NCBI GenBank assembly: GCA_032719365.1
Contig: CM064872.1
Coordinates: forward strand, 45,740,252 to 45,804,251
Direction: 5' to 3'
Source: Prinsepia uniflora
Lineage: Eukaryota > Streptophyta > Magnoliopsida > Rosales > Rosaceae
DNA: 64,000 nt
The translations under genes and the position numbers were made by a program. The notes beneath the pieces were generated by a model that saw only the letters and a program-made list of their open reading frames with translations, ran no database searches and had not been told where the DNA came from. Shown here piece by piece: positions 24,226 through 37,029 of the stretch. Position 1 is the stretch's first letter; the number at the start of each line of letters is the position of its first letter.

Positions 24226-24635
24226 ATACATTCTCATTTTTGTCAATTTAATCCAATATATGTTTCAAGCATATTGATTAATAGTTTGGATTAAAAAATT
24301 TAAAATTATCAAAAGTTTGTATAATGACGGAGTTTAAATTGGTAGAAATTCAAAACATAAAATTTATGTTTACACATAAAATATAGTTTTAAATATTGAA
24401 TTTGGAAAATGTTTATATGGAATTTATTTAAAATTTGGGATAGACTCTGCTGCCAACAACGCAAATTTTTCATTCAATGAATGGTTAATCGAAAAAAGTT
24501 TGTTCACTATTTCATTTTGAGTTTTTTTTCTGCATGAGCACCTTAGTTGTGATAAAAAATTCCTGCTTTTGCGGCCTTCGATAGACAGAAGCTTAAACCC
24601 ATAAGGAAAAAGATATTTGAGCGGGAGCTACCAGA

Positions 24636-27600
24636 TGTAACGCCCCGGAAATTCGGAAAATGTAATATTGTAAAATAATGAATAAAATGACGTTTTTACC
24701 CTTGTGATTCGTATGGTCAATTTGTTTACTTTTTGATCGGGGGGTCGAACGGACGTTGGGTGATGACCGTGACGTAGTTCGGGACGTCACGAGTTCATAG
24801 ACAGGTGGCACGTCCGATTCGGACGAACATGGTGGAAGTTATGACGTGCGGAAGTCCAGGGGCATTATCGTAAATTGGATGTTATAAGGGGAAAAAGTTG
24901 ACTTTTTGTTTGACAATTGATATCCATATGACTCGAAGACCGTTATGTTCGTCTCGACGCCCTGAGTACAACGACAGACGGCACGCGTGAAACAGACGTC
25001 GGGTGACCGAGTTACGGGTCACGGAAGTTGGAGGGCAATTTGGTAATTATTGCACAGAGGGGCATTTTGGTCATTTCACGGTGGTTACTGTAGCACCACC
25101 GTGAAAAACAGAGCACACGACCGTGCCGTGGTGTTTTGTGCGTTCAAATTGTTTATGGCCTTAGTGGATTGATCAGTGGACTTGTTTGTGGGATTTGAGG
25201 CAGTGGGAGGCACACATGGGAGACTGATCAGAGTCCAGAGCACGAGTTGGGATAAAATAACGGCCATGGTTTCTGTGTTTGCGGGGGACCGATTTTAGAG
25301 ACCTCAATTGGTCTCCCACGGGTGCTGGCCGTTTGAATCGATTGACAGTGTAAGAGAGTGAGGAGAGGACTCAGTTGGGTCATTTGGGCATCAGTGTGAG
25401 GGCTGAGGTTGAGAGAGACGGTGAGGAAACAGTTTCAGGTTTTTGGGGGGAAAACTCAGAGTTCAATTCCTACGGGCTTTGAGGCAAATCTAAACACATA
25501 TGGAGACTTCTGGGAGTGACAGAAACACAGAGTTGTAGAGATTGGAGCTCGTTTTGCCCAGGAACCCAAGTTCCAGTTTGAAGGAAAAACCAGTTGGAGG
25601 GAAAAATCGAAGATCAAATCGTGGGGACTTTCGAGCTAAACTAAGGGCCGTTCTAGTCTTCTGGGAGCAAAAGGAAATCAATCACATCGATTTCGAAGGA
25701 CATCACTCGCGAATTGGTCAAGGACGGAGTTCCCTGGTTCTGAGTATTGTCGAGCTTGAGGACGACGACTTCCAGGTTAGTTTGGGGTTAATTGGTTAGA
25801 TGTTTTGGTTCGTCTAGGTTCCCTTAAGCTACTGGTGAAGTTAATTTGGAAATGGAACCGTGTAGGGTGAGTTCCAGACGTCGACTTGTTAGACTGTTTG
25901 AGCTTGAGTTGGGTCGTTTTAATGTTAGTCGAGGTTAATCGTTAATACGGACCTAAAATTAATGGATTAGAGAAGGTGATAGGATTGGAAACGGGAAGAA
26001 TTGATTGAGAATTGAGGGCTAACTGATCGGGTTGAGTCGCGGGTATCAGACCCGTTTAGCAGGCTGTTCGGGTGAGGGAGAAGACACTGTAGCTTGGCGC
26101 GTGGCCTTCACGCGCAGCCACTTTGGACGGCGCGTGACGGCGCGTGTGATGTCATCTCCGATCACGGTCAACATGGAATTTGTTCCTTTCAGTCTAATTA
26201 ACATTTTACCTTTAGGATTCGAGTTGTTCGGGAGTCGTCCGGGATAATTTCGGGAGTTCGGAAGTTTAGGTCCTTAAGTCTAATTTCGCGGAAAAATCCG
26301 GAAAATTAGGGAAAAATCATACGAGCTATTTGAGGATGTTTGTAACCCTTCTTGTACGTTTTTACAGGCCCAGACATTTCCAAAGCTACTGAGGAGCGCA
26401 CGGGGCGCGATTGACGCGTCCTAAAACCGTGAGTGGACTTTTTGATTTCTAAACCGGGCATGCATGACTATTTTACTTATTTATCTTATGGTTTTACATA
26501 TGATCTTATGATGGTGATATGATATTTCAGTTTTACGTGTTTTCATGCTTTTCGAGATATTTATCGTATTTCACGCATTTCGAGGTTACGGTTTTTGCTT
26601 ATGCATGAATGATGTTTTGATGAAGTATCTGGATATGATTATGCATGTTACGGATTTATGATGTTTTGATTATGATTGTGAAGTGATTTTGGAAATTGCA
26701 TGTTTTGGAAATTTCATGTGAATTCGGACATAAGTCCTGTTATGACGAGATATGATTTCGGAATGATGTTGGAAAACGGTTTATGATGAATCCTGGTTTA
26801 TTGTGTTTAAAAACGGTTTTGGGTTTAAAGACCCGGTTGATTGTTGGATCTGGTTTTGGGTTTAAAGACCCGGTATATTGATGACGGGGGCGGGCCCGAA
26901 AATTGGGTTTAAAGACCCGGATTGAGTTTAAAGACTCGTGAGTTTAAAGACTCGGTTATTGTGATACCCCCGAGGCCTATTGATCATGTTTTGAGTTTAA
27001 AGACTCGTTGATATCCCGAGAAGGCCTGATATTGAGCTTAAAGACTCGGATGGATCCAACGGTTTAATTGTGATTATTGATTCACTTTTACTTGGTTTGC
27101 GTAAATGATGTTGCAAATGACGGATTCTGGATTTTGGAAATATTATATTGTTTTACGCGAGTTGTGATGCTTTTTCTGTAACGTTTGACATGTGTTTCGG
27201 AAAAAGAGTTTTTAAATGTTAAAACGTGGTTTTCGAATATCTAGTTATGCATGCGTGTTACAAAACTGGAGGGTGACCCGATTTCGGAAAACTGTTTTCC
27301 TGTAAAACTTATGTTTCGGTCCACTCACACTTTGTTGTTTTAAATTCCCTCCAGGTTGTGGTACAAGTGCGGGGGCAAGCGTCGAGGCAGAGGCAGAGGC
27401 ATAAAGTTTTCCGTTGCGGAGTAGTTAGTTCACAGAGTAGGATTTGTTCTTTAACCTGTTTTGTAATATTATGCTCTGTGAAACTGTGGACTTGACGTCC
27501 AGTCGGATGTATTTGTTTTAATCTCCCTGGTCTGACAATGGGCGTGATGTAATATTATTTAGTTTTCCGGTCTTTTGGATTCGATTGTCAGACGGGAGCA

Positions 27601-27646
27601 GGATGCTTCCCGATTATCGAGGCGATGATCGGGGTGGGTCCTGTCA
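24636..27646 (+). mobile_element. Solo LTR of the long-LTR gypsy-like family, TSD CCAGA
   Basis: A 3011-bp block from TGTAACGCCCCGG to GGGTCCTGTCA, flanked by CCAGA at 24631-24635 and 27647-27651. No long ORF of known type is present. It shares ends, the TTTAAAG hairpin cluster and a GTCCACTCACA motif near its 3' end with the inverted copy at 1578-4720. It lies about 570 bp upstream of the start codon of the UTP5-like gene, in the opposite orientation. Confidence 0.9.
26821..27047 (+). repeat. Seven short hairpins with constant TTAAAG loop and co-varying arms
   Basis: GGGTTTAAAGACCC occurs at 26821, 26858 and 26905. GAGTTTAAAGACTC occurs at 26924, 26940 and 26993, and GAGCTTAAAGACTC at 27034. 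The four-base arms switch together (GGGT/ACCC versus GAGT/ACTC), keeping pairing while the loop stays TTAAAG. The cluster is inside the solo LTR and matches the one at 2126-2315. Confidence 0.9.
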
Positions 27647-27651
27647 CCAGA

Positions 27652-30600
27652 TCCATCTAAAATCCTCGTTTTTGTTTTTTTTTTTGGAATTTCTAAATTT
27701 CAATTTTTATGAATCCAAATAAAAAAATTGATGGATAGAAATTTAAAAATTTTAACTTTTTACTAAATTATTTGTCATCCAAAGACAACATTAGATAATT
27801 ATAAAATGAATGATATGGCACATGCTATGCATTACCCATAGATGAAAATATCAGTATTTATAGGCGAAATTTCGCCAAAATTTCGTTATTTTGAGCCACG
27901 TTGCACATAAGAAGAGGGAAAGATATTGATCGAAATTTCGACATTTTTTTTAAGCTCATAGATCTCATTATTTGATCAAAACGATCGAGATAGTGTCAAA
28001 TTTCGTAAAATCGAACGTAAAATGACCAATTTCTAATCGGGTCATACCGCAGAGTCTGAAACCCAAATCGCAGACCCGGCTCGAGGTAGGGGACGACCTT
28101 GTACAGGCATGTGGCCACCACGCGCAGAGGCCGTCATCGGCGCATGGCGACACATGACGCGTCCGTTTGTTGTCTGTCCAACATTAAATATATATATATA
28201 TTTTTTGTGAGTTTAATGGTACAACTTTGAAGTTAAGTGGATATGGGTACATTTCTGAATATCTAATATAATATGTTTTATATTTAAATTAGTATTTGAT
28301 AGAGAAAAAAATTGGGAATATAAATATAAGGTTAATTTGAATTTTAATGAATTTTCAAAGCAAATTATATTGAGTGGAAGGATTCATAGAGTAGAGATAG
28401 TTAATTTGAAGCAAATTATGTTGAATTGAAACAAATTATGTTGAATTCAATTCAAATAAATTATGTTGAATTGAAGAAACTTATTGAATGGTTAATTTGA
28501 ATATTAATGGATTTTAGAAAAATATGAGATGAATACGAATTCGTTTTACGTGCAATTTTCACTAATTAATGTCTAATTTTCTAAGTTATTATGTAAATAC
28601 AAATTCCCCCATTTTCTAAATTATTATGTAAATGTAAACTCCATTATTATGCTTATTTTTATGTTTTAACTATATTAACATTCAATTATAGTAATTCACT
28701 TCAATTTATGTTTATGTTTAAAATTTTATATTATTAGTTATCTGCATAACCCTATTATGTCATATTATTCATCATATAGTTATTATATCAAAGTTATTTT
28801 GCCATTTTTATTAGTCATATATAACTATTATTGGGTACTTAAGTTTTTCCCAAAATTTCATTCCAAATTTCCAAATTTTAGACCGAATTTTCGTCATTAT
28901 TGTTGACCGTAAACGATATCAATATTTGAGGCGAGATATCCTTAAATTTGACTAGCGATATATATATCGATATCGATATTTCAATTCTTAGCATTACCAC
29001 ATCGTGCCACATATGATGAGATAAGAAAGTTTGGAACATAGTGCTCATAGCATTTTTGTCGCATAACAAATGCTTTGATTCCAAGCAAAAGTAAAATTTA
29101 TTATCAAATAATCCAAAATTAAGGATGCAACATGAAATCAAATACAAAGGAGATGATGATGGTAGGGTTAAGTTGCTGCGAGTACAGTAGAAGAGGTGGA
29201 GTTGGATGTGGTGGAGGCGAAAGCGGTACTGGAGTAAACGTCAAGGTCCGATAAAGGAGGCAGTGGATGTGGAGGTAGCAGGGATGGAGGTAGGGTAGTT
29301 GAAAAGGTGGTGGTGATGGAGGTAAGGTTGGTAGAGGTGGTAGTGATGGCGGAGGTGGAAGCGGAGGGGGTAGTGGTGGTGATGAGTGACGACAGGCGTG
29401 AGGCGCAACAAATATAAAGGGGAGAAGGATGGCATTTTAAAAATAAATAAATAAAATAATTAGGATATATAGGAAGTAAAACTATTCACTAAATGCTTTG
29501 ATTAAATTTTCGCGGAAACAGTTTTGAAGAGTAATGTACCTGATTTTAAAAGTTGTTGCTAAAAATCTTTCTAGTACAAGATTATGAAATTGTTACTAAA
29601 CAATTTTGTAATTGCTCACTTTCAAATAAAGAGCTTTTTAAGGAGGAAAATATCCAATATCACACGAAGATTAAGTCCCCTATAATTCGGTCCATATGGT
29701 CATTCATCGGTATTAACCACATAATTAAGATCAACGTAACAACATTTAATTGGATGGCTTTCACAAACTTACGCACACAACACTCCTACCAAGATTTCTC
29801 CCTCAATACAGTACCGTAAGGGTGTGTTTGGATGATCAAAATGGATGAAATTTAGGCTAAATAAATTAAAAATGAAGAATTCTAAAATGTCAAAGGATTT
29901 CAAAATGATTAAGTACAATGTATTAGGAGAGAGTTCAAAATGGAATGGATTAGGTGTTATTTTGAAAATTGGTAGTTTTACTATGCTCATGTGGGCATGT
30001 ACTTCCTTTACTAATTGCTCAACTACATTTTTACAATCCCTAATCCCTCTATTCAATTATTTATGCTTTGTCTTAATAATATAGCATAAGCTCTTTGGTA
30101 CCTTGAACTTCCACGTACAAAGTCCAAATACACCCTAAAGAAAACTCATTTGTGATTATGACTTGGACCAAATCATAAATTGTAAAACCCTAGAATTGAA
30201 AATTATAAGAAATAAGAAAATTTATTGTTTTTAAAAGGGGATATATGAATAATTTATCATTTTTATTAATTTAAAAAGTCCTTTTTATGATGTTTGAATT
30301 GCATGTAATTTTTATTAGAAATGTAAATGATGTTGGCTCCTTTTAAATTATCTCAGAGAAAATGATAGTGTAACGGAATGCCATACTAGCCCTCGGTATT
30401 GGGCCGGGCCGGGCTTGCTTGGCCCAAATTTTGTGGGCTTGGGCCGGCTCGGGTCGGGCTTATTAAATAATTTTTAAATTTGCGGGCCGGGGCGGGCGGG
30501 CTTAATGACATAAAAAAGAGCCCATAGGCTTTTATCGGGCCGGTTTTATATCGGGCTTTTCGGGTCGGGCCTGTTAAGCCCACTTGGATCGGGCTTACGT

Positions 30601-31025
30601 GGGCTTTTGCAATAAATTATGTCTCAAATTTTAAAGTCACAAAAAAATATATGCATGCAAAAAAATACTCAAGGGTGTAAAAACGTGGTCTCATTAAAAT
30701 AAAATACTCAAAGGTGCAAAAACGTTGGGCATATTAAGTAGGTGGAGGAGTGGTTAGGGTTTGTATTGGGTATTGGGCTTTTTAAAATAAATTATGTGGG
30801 CTTGGGGCTCAGATTTGGGTTTGGGTTGAAATATTAGTATTAAGAATGGGTTAAGTATTAATTTTTAAATAATAAGTATTTTATATTTTCGGGCTTATGA
30901 GTCGGGTTTATTACGGGCGGGTCGGGCTGGGCTTCTTGGGCTTTATCGGGCTCGGGCCTATCGGGCATATCGGGTTTGAACATCATAAGCCCAAGCCCAA
31001 CCCGCTAACTCTCGGGCGGGGCCGG
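27652..31025. other. AT-rich intergenic region, no gene recognised
   Basis: Contains scattered low-complexity and short-repeat DNA. There are CGAAATTTCG-type palindromes near 27865-27890. Three to four copies of CAAATTATGTTGAATTG lie near 28380-28470, and GATATATATATCGATATCG near 28965. A purine-rich GGTGGAGG tract at 29190-29390 on the plus strand gives a His-rich shadow ORF on the other. No exon-like sequence was found. Confidence 0.6.
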
Positions 31026-31030
31026 GCTTT
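30390..31030. repeat. GGGCC/GGGCTT-rich repeat, target of the palindromic element
   Basis: G/C-rich degenerate repeats (GGGCCGGGCCGGGC, TCGGGCTTTT, CGGGTCGGGC) sit at both ends of an AT-rich centre, in partly inverted orientation. The repeat is interrupted at 31030 and resumes at 46889 (GCTTTTGTCC, then ATCGGGCCTCC), so the 15.9-kb palindrome inserted into it. It may be a hAT-like non-autonomous element; the class is not established. Confidence 0.5.
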
Positions 31031-33104
31031 TGATAGGTCATCAAATAAGCATTATTTTATATTATTTTATACCCTTTATACTTAGCTTTTAATATTAAAA
31101 TATTAAATAAATAGATAAAATAATTTATTTTGTGGTATTTTTGTTTAAATAAATAAAGTTTGTAATTTGGAGTATTTTGGCGAAAGAATCTTCCCGATCG
31201 GAATTATAACGAAGAAATTATGGACGAATTTCGGTGAAATATTACTAAATTAACTAAATAAATTAATTAATTTTTATTTTGCAGCCCAGCCCAACAGAAA
31301 TAAAACCCGGCCCGCACGGCTGTGATCCAGCCCAATCCGTGCAGGCCCAGCTGCACAGCCCAACACAGCGCGCGGCCCAAGCCCGCATGACAGCCTCCAG
31401 CGCCTTTCTTCCCTTCGGCATGCGCGCACCGATCGCCCTCTCACCTTTCCAGCAAGCGCCTGCCGACAGCCTCTGCGCCAGCTCAGTGCACGCCTGCCGG
31501 CCACCACTCCTCTTTCCAGCGCACGCCTGCTGACCCACTAAGGACCTTTCCAGCCAGCATCCACCGAATATTTGGCCCTTTTTCAGCTGTTTCTAACAGC
31601 CCATTTCCAGCAACATTTCTTTTGTTTTTTTTACATCTTTTCCCCACAAACACCACCCAATCTCATCATTTCACTTTTTAATATTTTTATTATAACTTTT
31701 ATTTGTTTTTATTTATTTTTTTTTGTGTAATTAGCTTTTCCCCCCTATAAATAGGGAGGTCATTTCATGTAATTGGGGAGTCCCCAATTAGCTTCATTTC
31801 TTCCATTTTGCTTAGTTTTTAGTTTTCTTCTTTTAGTTCTTTTGTTTCTCTCTTTTGAGAGATATTTTTGGGACCATTTTAACTTCTTGTAGATTTTCTT
31901 ATTAATTAGCTTTCTTTTAATTCTTGTTCTTAATTTATGTTATTTTTATTTTTCTTAATTTCATTTCCTCTTTACTTTGTTCTTGTGATATTTCTTTGAG
32001 ATCTCTTAAACACATTTTTATGCTTTCCTTAAGAAATACCTAGGCCAAGTAATTCTAAGGCAATTCAAGAGTTTTAAGACCGAATTCCTCGTATTTCTTC
32101 TTCCATCTTCACAAGTTTCCTGCCGCTGTTCGGTGATTCTTGTGAAAATCCATACTTCTCTACTTAAATTCTTGTTATTGTTATTGGTTTTACTTATAAT
32201 TCAATATATGTGTTGGTATTTTCTTTCTAACATTTGTAATTAAGAATGCAATCTCCATGTGTTTTACTTTTTGAGTTTCTTTTACTTCATATGTTTTAGT
32301 ACTTAAACTTCAATTCGAAACTAAATGTTGATCCGCTGTTCGGGGCATTTAGGATAGAGTTGAAGAGATTTAATGTTTGATCGCTGTTCGGCGCATTAAA
32401 TCACTTACTTAAGGTGAATCATATTGTAAGTAATAATCCGCTGTTCGGTGCATTTATAATATGAAAAATGTATGCATGTATTTGAGATGATTAAGGTATG
32501 ATTTCGTGATTGGTTCAATATGAGCATGATGTTAGAGTGTTGGTAAAAATATGTGTTTGAAGAAAATTCACTAGTACAAAGGTTAAAGTAGAAGTAAAAT
32601 TAAGTATTTAATTATTTTTACTTGTTTTATTTATTTTATATTTACAACTCTTTTCAAAACCCCCATTTTCAATTCTTTATTCTTTATTCTTTTATTCTTT
32701 TATTCTTTTATTCTTTTATTCTTTTATTCTTCTTTTCTACTTTTAGTTTATTATTCTTTGATTCTTTCATCTCTTTATTCTTTTATTCTTTAATACTTTT
32801 AGTTTATTATTCTTTGATTAGTTAATTCTTTAATTCATTTATTCTTTAATTCTTTAATTCTCAATTCTTTTATTCTTTAATTCATTAATTCATTAATTTG
32901 TTAATTATTTAATTATTTAATTCATTAATTTATTCATTATTCATTTATTCATTACTCTTTCCCACTAACACATTGTTAATGTTCCCTAATTTCCCCGGTT
33001 AAGAACGATCCCTATTTACCAATACTACATCTACACAAAAAGGGTTTAAATTGCACAACACTCAAATTACGTGTTTAATTTAATGCGTAGTTTGGACGTA
33101 GTCA
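31031..33104 (+). repeat. LTR 1 (complete, left outer 5' LTR)
   Basis: 2074 bp, TGATAGGTCATC to TTGGACGTAGTCA. TATA box TATAAATA at 31746-31753. It contains a GC-rich U3 segment, four CCGCTGTTCGG hairpins (32108-32463) and an ATTCTTTT-rich microsatellite tract (about 32670-32880). Confidence 0.93.
32108..32463 (+). repeat. Four hairpins with a shared CCGCTGTTCGG tip
   Basis: Tips are at 32123-32133, 32333-32343, 32381-32391 (first base T) and 32438-32448. Paired stems are TTCACAAG/CTTGTGAA (32108-32115, 32139-32146), CTAAATG/CATTTAG (32321-32327, 32346-32352), GATTTAATG/CATTAAATC (32367-32375, 32394-32402) and CATATTGTAA/TTATAATATG (32420-32429, 32454-32463, one G-U pair). All lie downstream of the TATA box, so the full set would be in the element RNA. 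The same set is in the other three LTRs, and a diverged set is at 62308-62672. Confidence 0.88.
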
Positions 33105-36100
33105 ATTTTTGGCGCCGTTGCCGGGGAAATTGAAAATCATTTTTAATTTGTTAGTGTATGTATATAAATTGTGCATATTATACTTGTTTATAAATTTTAC
33201 TTTTGTTAATATTATATTTGTTTATACCCTTACTTACTTGTTTATATTTTATTTATCCATCTTATTTTTGTTCTTATTATTTTTATTTGTAATGTTCATA
33301 CTTTACTTATTCATAGTTTCTAATTTATACTTGTTCATAAATGTTCATAATTTTTTTTTATATATTTGTTCATATTCAAATTGTTTATGTAAATTTAAAA
33401 TTCTATCATACTTGTTCATAATTTAATTTTATTTGTACTTGTCATAAATGTATATTGTACATATTCACTTTTCCTTACTTTTAATTTTTTTTTCTTTACA
33501 CTTTCTAACTTTTTCTTTAATCCATTAACTTTAATTTTATTCCATAAACTTTTTCTTTATTACATAAACTTTTTCTTTATTCCTTTAACTTTAAATTTAT
33601 TCATTAACTTTTTATTCCACTAACTTTTTATTCCATTAACTTTTTATTCCATTAACTTTTATTACATTAACTTTATTACATTAACTTTCTTTTAATTTTA
33701 TTCCATAACCTTTATGTTCCACTAACTTTATGTTTACACTTATTTTATTTTTATGTAATCAATTATTTGTTTATGTCTTGTTAAACTTTAAATTTTAAAT
33801 GAAAAAAAAAAGAAAATTCGGAATAAAAAAAATATTAATAATAATAATAATAATAAATTGTAAAAAAAAATCGAAATAAAAAAAAATTAATTAAAATAAA
33901 AAAAAATCTTATCTTAGCTCTATGTTAGTGTTAATTCATACTTGTAAATAAATGTTGTATATATGTTACTTGTTACCTTTTATACTTGTTCATAACTTTT
34001 ATATTTCATAGTATACATGCATACTTGTTCATAATAGATTTTCATTTATATTTGTTTATAATTCTCTTACTTGTTATATTATTCTTGTTCATACTTGTAC
34101 ATAATGTTTATTCTTTTTAATTGTTCATAAATGCTTATGGTAAATATTCACTTTTCCTTATTTTTTATTTTTATTTGTAATTAAAAAAAAAACATAAAAT
34201 TCGTAAAAAAAAAAAAAAAAAAAATTAAAAATTAAAAAAAAATTTCTTTTCCTTCATTTATTTAATTTTTAAATTCAGAAAAAAAATAATTAAAAAAAAT
34301 AAAAAATTTCTTTTTCTTCATTTATTCGTAAAAATATTCATTTATCTTCACTTTGTGTTAGTGTAAATCTAAATTGTTAAATAAATCTTATACTTATGTT
34401 AGTTTGTTAATGAGAAATTGTTTTGTAAATATCATTACTTGTGAATAAAACCATACTTGTAAATAAATTGTTCATACTTGTATAAATTGTTCATACGTAA
34501 ATTGTCATGTTATATTTGTAAATTGTGCATAAAAAAAAAAACATACTTGTAAATAGTTATTGCATTCATGCATTAGTCTCAGCTATATGTAGATCACTTG
34601 TGCTTCGAAGTTTAGATTTTGATCTTTATCGGCGATGACTCTTTTGTTAACTCTCACCCACGGTAATTGTTAACACTTGAGTCATCTTAATTCCTCTGGA
34701 GTAAGAAATTTTCGAGGGTGATGTCTAGGACAAGAGACGGTACTCATAACGGGTTTTGGGTCTAAGAAAATAGCCCTGCCTCTTATGTGTATTCTTTCTA
34801 ACCTGGTCACTTTTGAAGTTGCCCAAACAGTTGAATTAATCCAAGATATTTACTTGGGCCGCTACGGACGTATAAGTCTCCATTTAAACTTTGAGGCTAT
34901 GTGAACCATATATATCTTTGACTTCCCCCGACATGTAAATATTGTTTATATCTTAATTTACATTATTTGTCATGACAAAGTTAACTTGCATCTTTCGTTT
35001 AACTAACTTGCATCTTTCATTCTAACTTGCATTTTATCTTTCATTTAACTTGCATTTTTAACTTCACTTGCATATTTAGTTTAACTTGCATTGCACTCTT
35101 CCTCTAACTTACATCTTTAACTCACATTGCATCATTAACTTTAATTTTCATATCTAACTTGCATTCTTAATTAACGTACATCTCTGACTAACTAACTTGC
35201 ATCTCTGTCTAGGCTGGATGGACGTTAAACTTCAAGCGCTTGTTGGGAGGCAACCCAATGTGTTCCCGGGATGTGAAGGAGTCATCAATACAGATTTGCT
35301 ATCCTCTACCCTTCACTCTCTTTTATTTTGTTTATTTAATGTTTTCCTATTATTTTCGTAAATCATTTTCCTTACTTTGATTCTATGTTTAATTACTTCG
35401 TATTTTCCTACATTGAGGACAATGTAGAATTTAAGTGTGGGGGAATGGTTTACAATTTTAATTGTTCAAAAAAAAAAACAAATTGAAAAAAAAAAAATTA
35501 TTAAAAAAAATGAAAAAAAAAAAATTGTTTTCTTGAATCTTTTTATTTTAACTTAGTGTTTTTATGAGTTTTAAGTTGCCATTTAACTTGTCAATGATAT
35601 AAATGAACGGAAATGAATATGTTATGGCCATAAAGATAATCACTACAACTTGAATTTGTTTGTTAATATTTTGTGATTAAGTGTTATAACTTGAAGATAA
35701 TGCATGTAAATTGGTACATAAACGAGCATAATAAGATAAGTATGAATCATATGAACCTTATGTGAGCTTTAGAACTTTATATACATCTTTGATGAGTGAT
35801 TCATAAGTTCTTTGTTTAAATTGATATACATATGCCTCATAACTACTTGCAATAGATTTTAATGAACTCTAGAGTACTAGAACTTATTTTATGTGATTTT
35901 CAAAGCTTTTAAGTCAATAAACTCTCTGATTTTGGAAATGATTAAGGCATTAGGGTTAACACCACAAATTCAAACATCCATGTTCCCTATTTTGTGCGCA
36001 CAAGTTGCGACCCCCTTAGTTTTAACCCTTTTGAGCCCACATTAAGCCTTTCTTTCATCACCATGATTATCTAAACACTTGAGCTTAGTATAGACATCAT

Positions 36101-37029
36101 TTACCCTTGTTCCAAGAACTCGGTTGAAGACATAAAGATTGTGTAAGGAGAAAATAATGATGTTGAAAAGACTTTTATGTGAATTATTCGGATTTACCGA
36201 CTCAAGCTTTATTGTATTGTTGACACATGTTATTACCTTGATATAAAAAAAAAATCAAAAAAAAAAAAAAAAAAAAAGGTTGAGTCTCGATCAAGGTAAT
36301 AAGGTTTGGTTATGTAATGTTTGAGTTAAGTCCCTTACATTTGTAAATCCGACACAAAGAATGACTATGAGGCCCAACATGATGAAATTAGGCCTATGTT
36401 TGAAAGGATGGATTACTGACATCATTGCACTAAGGTTGGGAAGCTATGATACGTTTTGGGAGTCTATTGAGTCTTGGAACGAATTGAGCACCACTTGTCC
36501 TATATATTCCTTGCCTCTAAACTTAGCCCCATTACAACCTTTATAAAGACCTTATGATCCTTAAGATGGTAAATTTTGATTAGTGGAGTCAATCACTTGA
36601 GTAAGCTTATGGTTTTGGTTCATTTGTGCAAGTATGTTTTGTTTTTATCTTGAGGTGTTTGTTTGAAATTTTGCAAAAGTACTTCATTTCGATTATGTGA
36701 GTATTTCTCACATACTTTGAGTGCAAACACAAACCCTCACAAATTGAGTGAACTTATGAGTGCATATCCTTGTGAGTTGATTCATACTTGTTTTATTCAT
36801 GTTGAGATCCATTTCACCATATTTACTCATTATCATACTTGTTGAAGCATTTTGTTACAATGTATTAACTCTTAAATTCCATATGCTTAAACGCTTTAAG
36901 TGAAAATCTTTTATGCCATGATTGTAATAATGAAATATTGAGACAAATGGTTAAGGGTTACTTGTTTTGAATTCGTAGTTTAATTTTAGTATTTGCTAGG
37001 GACTAGCAAAGTTTAAGTGTGGGGGTATT
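33105..37029 (+). other. Left internal region: primer site, AT-rich non-coding body, polypurine tract
   Basis: The primer site TGGCGCCGTTGCCGGGGA (33110-33127) matches the 3' end of tRNA-Asp, as in Athila-type elements. The body is AT-rich with runs of TACTTGTTCATAA and CATTAACTTTTTATTC phrases. It contains the Athila-type landmarks CAAGCGCTTGTTGGGAGGCA (about 35236) and ATTTAAGTGTGGGGG (about 35430). It ends with AAGTGTGGGGG (37015-37025) before the second LTR. The short ORFs present have no domain and are probably chance. Confidence 0.85.

Noticed and set aside
29241..29435. His/Tyr/Pro-rich minus-strand ORF
   Set aside because: Shadow of a GGTGGAGG purine tract with no recognisable protein features.
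31263..31538. Overlapping Ala/Arg/Gly-rich ORFs in the GC-rich part of the LTRs
   Set aside because: Open in several frames because of GC content inside U3; no domain, and the 67-bp deletion in LTR 4 disrupts them.
32622..32825. 67-codon ORF rich in Phe/Leu/Tyr/Ser, repeated at 38617, 39163 and 45162
   Set aside because: It comes from the ATTCTTTT-type microsatellite in the LTR and is low complexity; identical copies simply follow LTR copies.
33110..33127. tRNA-like matches (TGGCGCCGTTGCCGGGGA, TGGTATCAGAGC)
   Set aside because: Only the 3'-end complements of tRNAs are present, next to LTR ends; they are primer sites, not tRNA genes.
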